Origin: Nitrospirota bacterium
GTDB lineage: Bacteria; Nitrospinota; Nitrospinia; Nitrospinales; Nitrospinaceae
NCBI GenBank assembly: GCA_030600405.1
Contig: JAUVMD010000028.1
Location: forward strand, 1 to 9,614
DNA length: 9,614 nt
Direction: 5' to 3'
Shown: positions 8,991 through 9,614 of the stretch, in pieces
Layout of the letters: every line of letters begins with the position of its first letter
How positions within the stretch are numbered: the stretch's first letter is position 1
Translations under genes and position numbers: made by a program
Notes under the pieces: model-generated
What the model was told of the DNA's origin: nothing
The model's input: the letters and a program-made list of their open reading frames with translations, nothing else
Databases searched by the model: none

Positions 8991-9614
8991 TCAGGAAGAG
9001 GTTTTTTCCGTGTATTCGAACATGCGTTCGACGCAACGCAGCGCGTTTTGTTGGACCTCGGGGGAAAGCTCGATCACCTGGTCGGGGCGGGGGTTCTCCA
9101 GCGCCTGCAGAACGTTCTGAAGCGAATTGGCCTTCATGTATTTGCACAGGGTGCAGGAACCCACAAACCGTTTATCGGGATACTCGGATTGCAATATCCC
9201 CGTCAAGCCGCATTCGGTGAGCAGGAAAAACGTATCGCAGCTGGAGGTGCGGACGTGGTCGAGCATGTTGGTGGTACTCCCCACGTAATCCGCCTTCCGC
9301 ACCACTTCGGGATGGCATTCCGGATGCACCAGCACGTCGACACCTGGGTTGATGATGCGGACAAAATCAATGGCGGTTGGCGCGTATTCCTCATGCACGT
9401 AACAGGTGCCGTCGTACCAGTCGATATTTTTTTCAACTCCCTTATCCTTTAAATGCTGAATCACGTTCTGGGCCATCAGCTTGTCGGGCAGAAAATAAAT
9501 GTTGTCATTATCGATCGCCTCGATGATGCGGTAGACGTTGGAGGAGGTCACGCACACGTCGCACAGGGCTTTCACTTCGGCTGTGGTGTTGATATAGCAG
9601 ACAAAGGTATGGCC
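8991..9614 (-). CDS. nadA: Quinolinate synthase (C-terminal 207 residues, cut by window edge)
   Basis: NadA condenses iminoaspartate with dihydroxyacetone phosphate to quinolinate, using a [4Fe-4S] cluster, in de novo NAD synthesis in the cytosol. The frame enters at the right edge with CYINTTAEVKALCDVCVTSSN. It continues with IDWYDGTCYVHEEY, VLVHPECHPEVV, YVGSTTNML, LLTECGLTGIL and SCTLCKYMKANSLQNVL, ending at TGA 8993-8991. The three cluster cysteines expected for the family are visible in CVTSSN, GTCYVHE and LCKYMK, along with the HPE substrate residues. About 100-150 N-terminal residues, the first of the three pseudo-repeated domains, lie outside the window. The gene is convergent with czcA, with 7 bp between the stop codons and no clear terminator hairpin there. 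It has no evident functional link to the metal genes. Confidence 0.96.
   Translation of the reverse strand, partial: GHTFVCYINTTAEVKALCDVCVTSSNVYRIIEAIDNDNIYFLPDKLMAQNVIQHLKDKGVEKNIDWYDGTCYVHEEYAPTAIDFVRIINPGVDVLVHPECHPEVVRKADYVGSTTNMLDHVRTSSCDTFFLLTECGLTGILQSEYPDKRFVGSCTLCKYMKANSLQNVLQALENPRPDQVIELSPEVQQNALRCVERMFEYTEKTSS

Overview
The window looks like chromosomal DNA of a Gram-negative bacterium of moderately high GC content. The evidence is a TolC-type outer-membrane channel with its adaptor and RND pump, class II fumarase and quinolinate synthase, plus several families of short palindromic repeats between genes. The overall style recalls Nitrospina-like or delta-proteobacterial genomes, but this is an impression from base composition and repeat types; no taxonomic marker gene is present.

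Left part (1-2141). Two class II fumarase genes stand head to head. The one on the minus strand is cut by the left edge after about 60 codons; the one on the plus strand (396-1784) is complete. Over the part that can be compared they are about 96% identical, so the two copies form a large inverted repeat whose similarity stops at the ribosome binding sites. The 200-bp gap between them and the 357 bp after the complete gene contain almost only repeats: a 10-bp tandem repeat, imperfect palindromes, and a roughly 120-bp element with two hairpin arms in inverted orientation.

Middle part (2142-8983). Four genes run in the same direction: a small histidine-rich membrane-anchored protein of unknown family, then a complete heavy-metal efflux system of the CzcCBA type (outer-membrane channel, periplasmic adaptor, proton-driven RND pump). 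czcC and czcB overlap by 4 bp (ATGA) and czcB and czcA are 15 bp apart, so these three are one operon. The pump carries the D402/D408/E415 proton-relay residues at exactly the positions numbered in Cupriavidus CzcA. The His-rich protein probably binds the same metals in the periplasm. No metal-responsive regulator is present in the window.

Right part (8991-9614). The C-terminal two thirds of nadA (quinolinate synthase, NAD biosynthesis) lies on the minus strand, convergent with czcA and only 7 bp from it.

The clearest oddities are the inverted fumarase duplication, the His-rich protein, the nested repeats after fumC, and a pair of mutually exclusive hairpins inside the 5' part of czcB.
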